Source: Tolypothrix tenuis PCC 7101 (GTDB taxonomy: Bacteria; Cyanobacteriota; Cyanobacteriia; Cyanobacteriales; Nostocaceae). Taken from it: DNA of 64,000 bases. Position numbers and translations under genes: made by a program. The DNA lies in assembly GCF_002368295.1 (NCBI RefSeq), contig NZ_AP018248.1, forward strand, positions 1,460,477 to 1,524,476. The letters run 5' to 3'. This document shows positions 42,741 through 51,639 of this stretch, one piece after another (positions within the stretch are counted from its first letter, which is position 1; each line of letters starts with the position of its first letter). The notes beneath the pieces are model-generated. The model worked only from the letters and a program-made list of their open reading frames with translations. It was not told the DNA's origin and did not search any database.

Positions 42741-43011
42741 CATTACCTCCACTTGTAGAACAGTACGCCAACACGTAACCCAGCATTGTGTTCCAGATTG
42801 CCAAGCAAATAATGCCGAGAATCAACAATGGCCATTCTCTGGGTATTTTCAGCAGCAAACCAAAGACGATACTCATTGAACCCAGGGTATCGGAAACCGA
42901 AAGAGTATGCAGCTTGAATAAAAGCGATCGCTTCCCCAAAAGAAATGATGTTCCCCAAAACCAGAAGCAAATACCGATAATTATGCAGGTATAACTTAAA
43001 ACGGTAATCAT
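42733..43011 (-). CDS. mrpG: Mrp antiporter subunit G
   Basis: 92 residues, three membrane helices: CIIIGICFWFWGTSFLLGKR, FKLHTLSVSDTLGSMSIVFGLLL and WPLLILGIICLAIWNTMLGYVLA. FKLHTLSVSDTLGS is the LHALGKADTLG-type MnhG motif. The start overlaps the end of mrpF and the stop overlaps the next start. Confidence 0.88.
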   Translation of the reverse strand: MITVLSYTCIIIGICFWFWGTSFLLGKRSLLFKLHTLSVSDTLGSMSIVFGLLLKIPREWPLLILGIICLAIWNTMLGYVLAYCSTSGGNDD

Positions 43012-43259
43012 ACATCACCCATGCGTTTTAGTACATTTGCCAGTAGCATTAACGCCGCATTCCCCACACTCAGGATGATCACCCCAACAATGCCAATCAT
43101 CCAGTCATCACGTAAAACTGAAACAACCAAAATCATCACGGAAGCTTTAGAAGAGATACTGGCAAATGCCAACATCTTCTGCCAAACGCCATCGTTTCTC
43201 CATGCTTCATAGATGGGTATGAGTAAAGCCAAAATCATGGCAATTACTATCAGGTTCAT
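43008..43259 (-). CDS. mrpF: Mrp antiporter subunit F
   Basis: 83 residues with three membrane helices. The middle (RNDGVWQKMLAFASISSKASVMILVV) corresponds to the MnhF D-R-x-x-x-x-D/N region, here with S/N substitutions. It starts at ATG 43259, sharing one base with the stop of mrpE (TGATG). Confidence 0.8.
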   Translation of the reverse strand: MNLIVIAMILALLIPIYEAWRNDGVWQKMLAFASISSKASVMILVVSVLRDDWMIGIVGVIILSVGNAALMLLANVLKRMGDV

Positions 43260-43645
43260 CAGGCTTTCCTCCGTTGAATCCGGTGGACTTCATACCAGCC
43301 ATCTTCGTGATATTTCACAACAATGGTTTTGGGTGTAAAGGTAATAATGAAAATATCTAAAAAGATGAGTCCGGGTGTTCTTCTGGCGGGAACACGTTCC
43401 ATGACTATTTCTTCTTGAGTATGGGGCTGGAAAATGATTTGCAATGCTTCGATATAGGCGGTGGGAATTGCTTTTAATCCTTGCCACAAAGCCCGCAGCC
43501 AATCTTTTAATTTTTCTCGTGATTGGTGATTATGTGGCAATAACAGGGCAATACTGACACCAATGATGATATTTGCCACAGTAAAATTAGCGGTAAGCAA
43601 GAACCAAATAGCCAGCCGCAATAATATATTTAGATATCCAGTCAA
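43259..43645 (-). CDS. mrpE: Mrp antiporter subunit E
   Basis: 128 residues if started at TTG 43645, which lies 6-7 bases after GGAGGGA; a TTG at 43672 would add nine unlikely residues. Two N-terminal helices (LNILLRLAIWFLLTANFTVANIIIG) and the cytoplasmic part with ALQIIFQPHTQEEIVMERVP, PGLIFLDIFIITFTPKTIVV match MnhE. The ribosome-binding site and start are inside a repeat also found before mrpD. Confidence 0.88.
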   Translation of the reverse strand: MTGYLNILLRLAIWFLLTANFTVANIIIGVSIALLLPHNHQSREKLKDWLRALWQGLKAIPTAYIEALQIIFQPHTQEEIVMERVPARRTPGLIFLDIFIITFTPKTIVVKYHEDGWYEVHRIQRRKA

Positions 43646-43769
43646 GTCGCTTCCCTCCAATTCAAAATTCAAAATTCAAAATTGCTATTAATCGGGACTT
43701 GTACCCAAAATTGTTCAATTCAAAAACAAGTTTTTTAAGCTGGATTTTGGCATTTTGAATTTACATAAA

Positions 43770-45197
43770 TTATGGAAATGCCATCCAGAAGATTAGTACT
43801 AACATCAAACTCATAAAACCGATGAGATGGTCAAATTGCTCAAGCACACGAGGCAGCTTGACTACGAATCTTTGCACTATGAAAAAATATACAAGCCAGC
43901 CAATAGCAATGGTTGCCAGTGATTTGCTGATATCTGCAACATTGTATGCTTGGAAATACACAATATTGGCAGCAATTAATCCACCAATTAACAGCATTAC
44001 CCCAGGCCAAAAACCAGGTTTGACTTCTCCTGTACCGCCACGGGGTAAAAAGATAAATTTGGCAAAAGATATTGCTGTTCCTACCGCTGCAACATTCATA
44101 GCAATAACTTGCCAAGGTGCGAGATTTTTCATGGTCAATACTTTTGCCCCAAACCCAGATAATAAGGGAAAGCCGGATATCGACAAGCTGGCAATAACAA
44201 GGGCAATCCAAATAGTAGTATTGATGGGCTTGTGTTGCAAATCCTTAAAATTGCGGCTGGGTAAAGCACCTGCAATTAAAAACAGCGCCGATTTGACTAA
44301 GCCGTGAGTTAAGGCATAAAAACCACCGACAACAGGTGCAGCTAGGATAAAACCTAATTGGGAAACAGTGTGAAACGCCAACATTCGCTTGGTATCTTTC
44401 TCAAACATGGCGTAGGAAACTCCCAAAAGTGCTGTACCTACGCCAAAAATTCGGATGATAGGATCAGTCTCACCCATAATCAGCGCACAACGCACTAGGG
44501 GATACACTCCGGTTTTTACCACAACTCCTGATAGCAAAGCTGATACTGGCGTTTCTGCTTCCGAGTGGGTTAACGGTAGCCACAACCCCGATACAAATAC
44601 TCCTCCTTTGACTAATAATCCCAAAAATATCAGGGCAAACGCCTCTGGTGGCGCGCCGCTTAAGGCAGAAAAAGCAAAGGAATGATTTGTTTGATAAGCC
44701 AGTACTGCACCTACCAGATAAAACAACATAGAAACGTTGCTGACAAATAGATAGCGCAAAGCCACCCAAATTGACCTATCAGTGCGGGGATAAGCTATTA
44801 ACAGAAAGGCAGCAATTCCGCTAACTTCTAACGCCACATATAAACTGATAAAATCCGTACTGGCAAAGGCCGCATTGACGCTACCATGTAGCATCATGGT
44901 TTGGGCGTAAAAAAAAGTTGTCTTATCGCTTTGCCAACAGTAGAGGATAACCGCAGTTGTTACCAGGGCATTTGTTAGAATAAAGTAACCAGTCAATGCA
45001 TCCAGTGTTAAAGTCACACCGAAGTTATCCAGCAGTTTTAATTCCAGTGGCGATCGCTGCCAAAATAACTGCGCTGCATATCCAGCCGAAGCCAAACCCA
45101 TAGCTAACGCCAGGTATTTGTCCAGCTTGGGTAGTAAATAAATGACGAACCCCACCAAAAATGGTAGTGTAATCCAGACGAGTGTAATGGTAGTCAA
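43770..45197 (-). CDS. mrpD: Mrp antiporter subunit D (proton-pumping NuoN/L-like)
   Basis: 475 residues from TTG 45197, which follows GGAGCGAAG; fourteen helices. It is homologous to the antiporter-type subunits of complex I: PLTHSEAETPVSALLSGVVVKTG carries the conserved HAEAPTPVSALL-type loop, MLAFHTVSQLGFILAAPVVGGFYALTHGLVKSALFL the broken helix with functional Lys. With the other Mrp subunits it exchanges Na+ for H+ across the plasma membrane, needed for salt and alkaline tolerance. Confidence 0.9.
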   Translation of the reverse strand: MTTITLVWITLPFLVGFVIYLLPKLDKYLALAMGLASAGYAAQLFWQRSPLELKLLDNFGVTLTLDALTGYFILTNALVTTAVILYCWQSDKTTFFYAQTMMLHGSVNAAFASTDFISLYVALEVSGIAAFLLIAYPRTDRSIWVALRYLFVSNVSMLFYLVGAVLAYQTNHSFAFSALSGAPPEAFALIFLGLLVKGGVFVSGLWLPLTHSEAETPVSALLSGVVVKTGVYPLVRCALIMGETDPIIRIFGVGTALLGVSYAMFEKDTKRMLAFHTVSQLGFILAAPVVGGFYALTHGLVKSALFLIAGALPSRNFKDLQHKPINTTIWIALVIASLSISGFPLLSGFGAKVLTMKNLAPWQVIAMNVAAVGTAISFAKFIFLPRGGTGEVKPGFWPGVMLLIGGLIAANIVYFQAYNVADISKSLATIAIGWLVYFFIVQRFVVKLPRVLEQFDHLIGFMSLMLVLIFWMAFP

Positions 45198-45344
45198 GTC
45201 GCTTCGCTCCAATTCAAAATTAAAAATTCAAAATTCAAAATTAAAGACAATTAGCGGGGGCTTGAAACCCAAAATTAATTAATTCAAAATTATTTTTATT
45301 ATTCATTTTGAATTTTGCAATTTGCATTTTGAATTCAAAAAAGG

Positions 45345-45689
45345 TCATGGTGTATTATTTTTCTCAATTTCGCTGCTTTCCAAGGTGGGATTATCCCGTG
45401 ACAACTTCATGACACCGACTAGCATTAAAGCTTGAATCGAAAAGCCGATGACAATCGCCGTCAAGATGACAGCCTGGGGAACTGGATCGGCAAAAGCGCC
45501 TTTTTTAACAGTTGATAAAATTGGTGTAAATAAGCCTTCCCGTGATGCGATTAGCACGTAATAGGCAATCACCCCCGTACTCATGACATCCATTGAGACG
45601 ATTTTCATCACCAGATTTTTTTTCAGAATGATGCCAAAAAATCCGCATAATATGGTGGCGAATACACTTGCTTCTAATACAGGAATCAT
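45345..45689 (-). CDS. mrpC: Mrp antiporter subunit C (NuoK-like)
   Basis: 114 residues with three membrane helices. DPVPQAVILTAIVIGFSIQALMLVGVMKL is the MnhC/NuoK motif (DPLPQALVLTAIVI) with the Asp-Pro pair. ATG 45689. It is the first gene of the minus-strand order mrpC-D-E-F-G-A-B. Gaps to mrpD (about 147 bases) and mrpD-mrpE (about 124 bases) hold AATTCAAAATTC-type repeats. Confidence 0.9.
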   Translation of the reverse strand: MIPVLEASVFATILCGFFGIILKKNLVMKIVSMDVMSTGVIAYYVLIASREGLFTPILSTVKKGAFADPVPQAVILTAIVIGFSIQALMLVGVMKLSRDNPTLESSEIEKNNTP

Positions 45690-46433
45690 CTGTAGAGTAA
45701 GGGTTAACCTTGATTAATTTTGCAGAATGCTGATAAGTAGAAAAGCAAAATATAGACGATAATTACAGTCTTTTACTTAAGAAAAAACTGCAATACTTTT
45801 TCGCACGTTAGAGATACTAACGCTTCATTTGCCAGGAAATCTTGTATTTGATTTTGCTTGACTACCTAATATGAAAAAAAGCTTTTACCACAATCAGGAT
45901 ATGCAAATTTTAAGAAATCCTTGATATCAAGTAATTTCCCCAACCTCTGATGACAAGAAACGGAGTTCTTGTTTTTCTTTGGGATTGAACAAATTTGGAG
46001 AATGTTCTGACCACACCCATGATTTTTGACACTAGGCTTTAGTGCTTTTAACGATTTAACACGCTTATTAACTCAACAATATGCCGTCTGCGGTACTCAA
46101 AGCAAGAATTTGGCATCAGCAGTCCTTATGGACTGCATATATTAAGACAATGATTCGCTATGAGGATAAGGTTACAAACACAAGCTAGGGCAATACTTGG
46201 CGGTTAAGGGGGAAAAGGGGAATGGGAAAAGGGAAAGACAATACCTTTACCCTTCACCTTTAACCTTTAACCCTTGGAGGCTGGAAACCCAAAAGCGTAG
46301 GATGCGTTACGCCAAAGGCTAACGCATCCTACTAATTTTCATCTTCGAGATATTTTCATTTGGGAATTACATCCGGCAAATTCCTAATTGAATTACTCTA
46401 ATATTAGTAATATTTAAAGTATATTTAAAAGCT
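45690..46433. other. Intergenic region with hairpin repeat and fragment of a MITE
   Basis: 744 bases between divergent transcription units (mrp operon and the gene at 46434). At 46191 a CAATACTTGGCGGTTAAG end matches the TIR of the element at 59455-59580 but no right end follows, so it is a fragment. At 46297-46332 GTAGGATGCGTTA and TAACGCATCCTAC form a hairpin. No gene seen. Confidence 0.55.
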
Positions 46434-47345
46434 ATGAAAAAAATTATCACGCTTTTTACTGAAGAACGCAACCAACTACAGATAGATATTGAAAATGCCA
46501 AGAGTATTGATGCTGTAGTAAAGCTAGTTCAAAATCGATTAGATAATTTAGAAAGAGTTTACATTAGTGAACTAAATTTAACACAAGTGCGATTGGCAGC
46601 ATTTTTTCTAGATATGCTGAGACAATCAATTAGCAGTCTAGCAGCAGCAAATTTTCAGCCTATTACGACAAAAGAAGCACAGCAAGTTATTAATCCAGTT
46701 AGCAAAGTTTCTGCCAACAGATTAATTATCAAACTACTAAAAGTGCTGCTTTATTTAGGAATTGTCGCTTGGTTATTTTATTTAAGTAAAACTACACCCG
46801 GCGCTTGGATGGGGATTTTATTAACTGCTGTGCTTTTGGGTTTAGAAGTAGTGCTACAACTCGATAAAAGCAATGCAGAAGAAAATTCAATATCAGCAGC
46901 AACCTTGAAATTATCTCAACCTACCCTACGGGTTGATAGCAAAATTTTGTTAGATAACCTAGCTGATGCACTCAACACTATCGACTTAGCAGTTGCTAGA
47001 TTTGAAGAAGGAAACAAATCAACCGGTGAAACTGGTATAGAAGAACTTCCAGAGTTGTTGGGTTTTTTGCAAAAGCTGATGGGCGCATCATTTTTGGATA
47101 AACCCCAAATGGCGATCGCACTCACGCAACTTCTCCCCCAGATTTTAATGGAACAGGGCATTCGGGCGCAAATTTACAAAGCCAACGACCCCACAAGCGA
47201 TCGCAATTATTTCGATTTTGAGCCGAGTATCGACCCTGACACCCAAGATTACGTTACTTTAACACCAGCGCTGCTAAAAGGCGATCGCTTGCTGCGACGG
47301 GGTAGAGTCATTGAACCAGCGTATTCCCAGGCTAAAGAATTATAA
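46434..47345 (+). CDS. Hypothetical membrane protein, partner of Hsp70-like ATPase
   Basis: 303 residues. N-terminal helical domain (about 1-90), two membrane helices at about 100-145 (LLKVLLYLGIVAWLFYL, WMGILLTAVLLGLEVVLQL), then a cytoplasmic domain with a helical stretch (KILLDNLADALNTIDLAVAR) and a C-terminal part (EFSFDPDTQDYVTL-like FEPSIDPDTQDYVTLTPALL). I do not recognise the family. The next gene, 225 bases downstream on the same strand, is an Hsp70-like protein with its own membrane hairpin, so the two may form one complex. The C-terminal FEPSIDPDTQDY looks conserved and could be a recognition segment. Confidence 0.6.
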   Translation: MKKIITLFTEERNQLQIDIENAKSIDAVVKLVQNRLDNLERVYISELNLTQVRLAAFFLDMLRQSISSLAAANFQPITTKEAQQVINPVSKVSANRLIIKLLKVLLYLGIVAWLFYLSKTTPGAWMGILLTAVLLGLEVVLQLDKSNAEENSISAATLKLSQPTLRVDSKILLDNLADALNTIDLAVARFEEGNKSTGETGIEELPELLGFLQKLMGASFLDKPQMAIALTQLLPQILMEQGIRAQIYKANDPTSDRNYFDFEPSIDPDTQDYVTLTPALLKGDRLLRRGRVIEPAYSQAKEL

Positions 47346-47570
47346 GGGACTTCCAAAATATATTATTGCTTTTTTGGCAGGGGGCAGGGAGCAGGGAGCA
47401 GGGGGAAGAAAGAAAATATTCTCTCTCGTAAATTGAATCATTGATTTTATAAAATTCTCTAAGTAAAAACACATGAGGTTGTCCTTTGTTATTTATTATT
47501 AGTCATTGCATTGACAAAGGACAAAAGACTAATGACCAATGACAAATGACCAATGACAAATAACAAGAGT
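47346..47570. repeat. Simple repeats between the two membrane-protein genes
   Basis: GGGGGCAGGGAGCAGGGAGC near 47375-47405 and TGACCAATGACAAATGACCA near 47530-47560 (STRR types), with TTGTCCTTTGTTATTTATTA and its approximate complement TGACAAAGGACAAAAG forming an imperfect hairpin. Confidence 0.6.
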
Positions 47571-49493
47571 ATGGAAATTTTAGAAACAGTCGGTTTTGAT
47601 TTAGGACATGGTGAAACAGCTGTAGCCAAAGCTATAGTCGAGAGTATTGAACCTCCACAAATGCTAGAGGTGAATAATAAGAAAAATCAAATTACAGCGC
47701 TTGGTTGGCATCCTAAATTGGGCTATCTTGTAGGAGAACAAGCCTTAATTCAAGCTGGTGTTACTCGACTAGAAATTTCCTTTAAAGAAAAACCCAAAAA
47801 TGATGCTAAATATCGCGAAACTCTTAGCACATTTGTGGCAACTTACTACCGCCTGTTAAAAGAAAGTAAACAAATTGAAGGTGGCGAAACAACATACTTT
47901 TATGTGGGTTGTCCTTCTGGGTGGTCAGTTAGCGATCGCACCGAATATCAAAAGCTACTCCAATCAGCCGGCATTGATTTACTAAATGTTGTGCCTGAAT
48001 CACGGGCTGCTTTTATGCAAGCCAAAGAAGCCGGAAAATTAGAGTATGAAAAACTGCTTTCATCAGTATTAATTGTTGATATTGGTTCTTCTACAACAGA
48101 CTTTACTCTGGTGAAAAGCTTACAGGAAATTCCTATAGATTTTGGTAGTAATATTTTAGGTGCATCATTAATTGACAAAGCGATTTTTGAGCGTACTCTT
48201 GCCAAACATGAGCAAAAGCAATTACTAGAAAAAGTCTTTGCGGAATATCCTCACCACCAAGCACGTTGTGAACTAGCTTGTCGGAAAACTAAAGAAGATT
48301 ACTTTTCTAACGAACAGCTATATAGCGATGCTCAATCATTTGCCCGTGGCTTTGAGTCTATCAACGAACAAATTTATTTTATCCCCCAAGTTAATAAGTT
48401 AATTATGGAGGAAATATTGCATCAACCTTTAGCTGCGTTGGCGAGAAAAAGTTGGATGCAAGCATTTCGTGAAGCAGTCAAAGAAGCAAAAGAACAGCTA
48501 GATAAACAAGGAATTGTACCGAAAATTTTGCTGATGACTGGGGGTGCATCGCGAATGAAATTTACCCACCAAATCTGTCAAGAAATCTTTCCCGAACCTG
48601 AAACCTTCGTGCGTCCCGATCCCGAACCAGAACGTTGTATAGCATTGGGTTTAGCACGTGTTGGGAGATGGGATTTACGGGCTACCGCTTTTAAACAAGA
48701 AGTTAATAAACTGGTAGAATCAAACAAGCTAGAAGAATTAATTTCGCGGCATATTCCCGAATTAATTGAATTGTTAACCCAGCCCCTAGCAAATGGTTTA
48801 ATTGAAAATGCAGTACGCCCAGGAATCAAAGACTGGCAGAAAAACAAAATCAAGACCTTAGCCGATTTAGAAACCTCAATGAAAAATCGGGCAGAGGATT
48901 GGTTGCAAGGTAATATCGCCCAGCTAATAATTAACAATCAATGTATTAGTTGGTTTAACAAAAAAATCCAACCAGACTTAGCCGCAGAAACTGATCCCAT
49001 CTGCCGAAAGTTTCAAATACCTAGAAGTAGTTTAAGATTTGAAGATAGTATAGACCCGGCTTTTGTTAACCCAGAATTAAGAATTGGTGATGCAATTCTT
49101 GCCGAAACTGTAGGGTTGATTGTTAACGTCATCATTGGTGGCGGTACTCTTGCTAGTATCATCACCCTAGTATTAACTGGACATTTTACCTGGCCAATTG
49201 CATTAGTATATGGCGCTTCCGCGATCGCAGCGGGAATGGAGTTAAATCGTAAAGGTGTACAAGATGCAATCAAAGCTAATGTTGATGTTCCTGGCTGGTT
49301 GCGTTCGAGTTTTTTAAATGACAGAAAAATTGACGAAATGTGCGAGAGAATCCAGCCAGAGTTAGAGCAAGTTTTTCAAGAACAGCTAACAGCTAATCAA
49401 GAAGCTTTTGATAAGTTAATCGCCAAAGTTGAGCAAGGATTAGAAACTGCGCTTTCCACCAAAGTGCAAGAAGCAATCATCCTCATCCAATGA
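47571..49493 (+). CDS. Membrane-associated Hsp70/actin-fold ATPase
   Basis: 640 residues from ATG 47571 (MEILETVGFDLGHG); an ATG 18 bases earlier belongs to a simple repeat. The ATPase fold is clear: phosphate-1 TVGFDLGHGETAVAKA, connect-1 VPESRAAFMQA, phosphate-2 VLIVDIGSSTTDFTLV (about 160) and adenosine motif ILLMTGGASRMKFTHQIC (about 318), followed by RCIALGLARVGRW. There is no Hsp70 substrate-binding domain; instead a helical region leads to a membrane hairpin at about 507-560 (VGLIVNVIIGGGTLASIITLVL) and a helical tail. The target is unknown. It probably works with the upstream membrane protein. Confidence 0.75.
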   Translation: MEILETVGFDLGHGETAVAKAIVESIEPPQMLEVNNKKNQITALGWHPKLGYLVGEQALIQAGVTRLEISFKEKPKNDAKYRETLSTFVATYYRLLKESKQIEGGETTYFYVGCPSGWSVSDRTEYQKLLQSAGIDLLNVVPESRAAFMQAKEAGKLEYEKLLSSVLIVDIGSSTTDFTLVKSLQEIPIDFGSNILGASLIDKAIFERTLAKHEQKQLLEKVFAEYPHHQARCELACRKTKEDYFSNEQLYSDAQSFARGFESINEQIYFIPQVNKLIMEEILHQPLAALARKSWMQAFREAVKEAKEQLDKQGIVPKILLMTGGASRMKFTHQICQEIFPEPETFVRPDPEPERCIALGLARVGRWDLRATAFKQEVNKLVESNKLEELISRHIPELIELLTQPLANGLIENAVRPGIKDWQKNKIKTLADLETSMKNRAEDWLQGNIAQLIINNQCISWFNKKIQPDLAAETDPICRKFQIPRSSLRFEDSIDPAFVNPELRIGDAILAETVGLIVNVIIGGGTLASIITLVLTGHFTWPIALVYGASAIAAGMELNRKGVQDAIKANVDVPGWLRSSFLNDRKIDEMCERIQPELEQVFQEQLTANQEAFDKLIAKVEQGLETALSTKVQEAIILIQ

Positions 49494-49701
49494 AATATCA
49501 TCTAAATAAATTGGCTAATTTCTGTTCTGAAAGTCCCTAATTTCAAAATATCAAGATAGAAGTTGCTGCAGCTTGCGCGGAACACGGAAATGTTCAAGCA
49601 GAAGCTGCTACAGCTTTTACAGAAGCTGCTACAGCTTTTACAAAACAAAAAAACATCAAAGCAGAAGTTATGGCAATTTGAAAAAAGAATGCAACAGATT
49701 G

Positions 49702-49932
49702 TAGGGGCAAGGCATTACCCATTGGTGTCAACTTAACGTGAAACCCGCTTGGTTGCAAGATTTCGCCCTCACCCCCAGCCCCTCTCCCACCAGGAGAGGG
49801 GAGCAAGAGATTTAGTTTCCCTTCTCCTGCGGGAGAAGGGGTTAGGGGATGAGGGCGCGAGGGATTTGTACAACACCCGTCGTATATAGCTTTTAGCTTA
49901 AGTTGACACCAATGGGCATTACCTTGCCCCTA
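49702..49932. repeat. Palindromic repeat TAGGGGCAAGG/CCTTGCCCCTA split by the MITE
   Basis: Removing the MITE and one duplication restores TAGGGGCAAGGCATTACCTT followed by GCCCCTA: 11-bp arms TAGGGGCAAGG and CCTTGCCCCTA around a CATTA loop. The arms lie at 49702-49712 and 49922-49932. The insertion is in the hairpin loop region. Confidence 0.75.
49720..49914. mobile_element. MITE family A copy 1, 195 bp, 9-bp target-site duplication
   Basis: Perfect 17-bp inverted ends: CATTGGTGTCAACTTAA at 49720-49736 and TTAAGTTGACACCAATG at 49898-49914. The element is flanked by direct repeats GGCATTACC at 49711-49719 and 49915-49923. The interior is the CCTCACCCCCAGCCCCTCTC / GGAGAAGGGGTTAGGGGATG hairpin pair and has no reading frame. 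A second copy is at 60200-60393 in the opposite orientation. Confidence 0.9.
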
Positions 49933-50015
49933 ACTGTGCAATTCATTTATCAGAAAAACCCAGCATTACATCACGTGAATTTTATCGGTGTGTATCGGCG
50001 TTTATCTGCGGTTAA

Positions 50016-51200
50016 TTATCCAACAACTTGCGAACTCAACGCCTCAAATTGTTGCCAGCAAAGATACAACGCACGGGGTACATGGAAACAGCCTTTCCAT
50101 TTACCGCCTTTAAGATTTAACAACACTTCCCCACGCCGATTTAAATAACCAAACCACTCACCATATTCTGGATCGGCAAAGTGCGACCAAGTATAATTGT
50201 GCATCTTATTATACCATTCTCGACACTCCGCACGACCTGTTAAGCGATCGCCCATTGCCAATGCAACCAAAGATTCTAAATGCACCCACCACAACTTTTG
50301 ATCCCATTCCAGTTGTTGGGGAGGATGTCCCGCCGCATCCATGAAGTAATACAAACCGCCATGTTCATCATCCCAAGCAAAATTCAGGATATTTAGCACT
50401 ACATCCACCGCTTGGTTAATGGTTTTGGTATCATTGCGGCGGTTGGCAATATCCATAATGAACCACATCGCTTCGATACCGTGTCCGGGGTTAATTAATC
50501 TCCCCTCAAAACAATCTACGTGAGAACCATCCGGGGCAACGCTTTCATACATCAGCCCTCGTTCTTTGTCGAAGAAATCGTTCATCACTTCCTCAACAGT
50601 CATATCTAAGACTTTCTCCAAGGTTTCGCTAGGTAGCAACCATGCCATTTCCAGGGTGAGGTTAGCTAAAATCATCGGTACAGCCAAGGATTTCATCGGG
50701 CGTGTACCTGGGTAAGCCTTAGTATATTTGCCCTTGGGGTTATCCTTGCGGCGCAAAACATTATTGTAAGCTTGCATGGCGATATCTCTTGCCCAATCTT
50801 CACCACAGGCGAGGGCGTATTGGCTAAAAGCCATCGCTGCAAAGCAATCAGAAAAAATATTGTAAGGTTGGACTAAAGGCTCACCTTCACGAGTTAAGGC
50901 GAAATACCAGTTACCATCGCTATCTCTACCATGTTGAGAAAGGAAATTTGCGCCGTTAGTAGCAATTTTGAGCCAATTGTCGCGTTTCTCTAGCTGGTTA
51001 TACAGCATCGAGAAAGTCCACACCTGACGATTTTGCAGCCAGATAAATTTATCTGTGTCATAAACTTTACCCTCACGATCCAGGCAAGTGAAATAACCGC
51101 CTTGTTCCCAATCAATCGAGTATGTTTCCCAAAATGGGAGTACATCGTGCAGCAATGTGTTTTTGTAAAGTTCAGCTAGTTCTTGAAAATCCTGCCCCAT
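50016..51200 (-). CDS. N-acylglucosamine 2-epimerase (AGE/RnBP family)
   Basis: 394 residues, an (alpha/alpha)6 barrel enzyme that interconverts GlcNAc and ManNAc; family members also include cellobiose 2-epimerases. Candidate active-site residues, as known for the cyanobacterial enzyme of this family, are all found: Arg58 (WLQNRQVW), His240 (NPGHGIEAMWF), Glu309 (WWVHLESLVAL) and His373 (KGCFHVPRALYL). The cyanobacterial enzymes need ATP as an allosteric activator; I see no Walker motif here, as expected. Start ATG 51200. It stands alone on the minus strand, convergent with the Hsp70-like gene and divergent from atzG. Confidence 0.88.
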   Translation of the reverse strand: MGQDFQELAELYKNTLLHDVLPFWETYSIDWEQGGYFTCLDREGKVYDTDKFIWLQNRQVWTFSMLYNQLEKRDNWLKIATNGANFLSQHGRDSDGNWYFALTREGEPLVQPYNIFSDCFAAMAFSQYALACGEDWARDIAMQAYNNVLRRKDNPKGKYTKAYPGTRPMKSLAVPMILANLTLEMAWLLPSETLEKVLDMTVEEVMNDFFDKERGLMYESVAPDGSHVDCFEGRLINPGHGIEAMWFIMDIANRRNDTKTINQAVDVVLNILNFAWDDEHGGLYYFMDAAGHPPQQLEWDQKLWWVHLESLVALAMGDRLTGRAECREWYNKMHNYTWSHFADPEYGEWFGYLNRRGEVLLNLKGGKWKGCFHVPRALYLCWQQFEALSSQVVG

Positions 51201-51450
51201 AAATGCCCCCAGCCTTGTACTAAAACTAACAGCGTTAATTATTACCGAATTTTAGATTTGAGATTTTGAATGTTGGATTGACGATTGAAAATTTAAAATT
51301 TCCACAGGTTTGTTCGCGTAGCGTTACCAGAAGCTAGCCTCAACTTTAGAGCTTTGGAGTCATAATTTGGTAAATTTTGTTTCAGGTGATTAATTTGGCA
51401 TCAGGGGCAAATAGCTGTAAATGTAGCTGAAACAATTGCGAAGAGGAAAT

Positions 51451-51639
51451 ATGGAAAGTCGAGAATTCGATGTGGGTGAGTATGTTGAGCAGATGGCGTT
51501 GTTGGTAAATTTACAACTGCGAGATGAGTACCGTGATGGAGTGGTGGCAAATTTTGAGAGAATTAAAGCGATCGCTCAACTCGTGAATGAGTTTCCTATA
51601 GCTGAAGAAGTTGAAGTTGCACCTGTGTTTGAACCATGA
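51451..51639 (+). CDS. atzG: AtzG-like small partner protein (DUF4089)
   Basis: 62 residues from ATG 51451 (MESREFDVGEYVEQMALLVN); GAGGAAAT lies directly upstream. DGVVANFERIKAIAQLVNEF and PVFEP at the end are the DUF4089 pattern. AtzG is a small helical protein that forms a hetero-oligomer with the amidase AtzE and is needed for its stability in the one known cyanuric-acid pathway. Its stop overlaps the start of atzE (ATGA). It fixes the job of the amidase gene next door by synteny. Confidence 0.8.
   Translation: MESREFDVGEYVEQMALLVNLQLRDEYRDGVVANFERIKAIAQLVNEFPIAEEVEVAPVFEP

Noticed and set aside
49560..49680. Open stretch coding for AEAATAFTEAATAFTKQK
   Set aside because: It has a stop just upstream and no start codon; looks like a short duplicated fragment of an alanine-rich coding sequence, not a gene.
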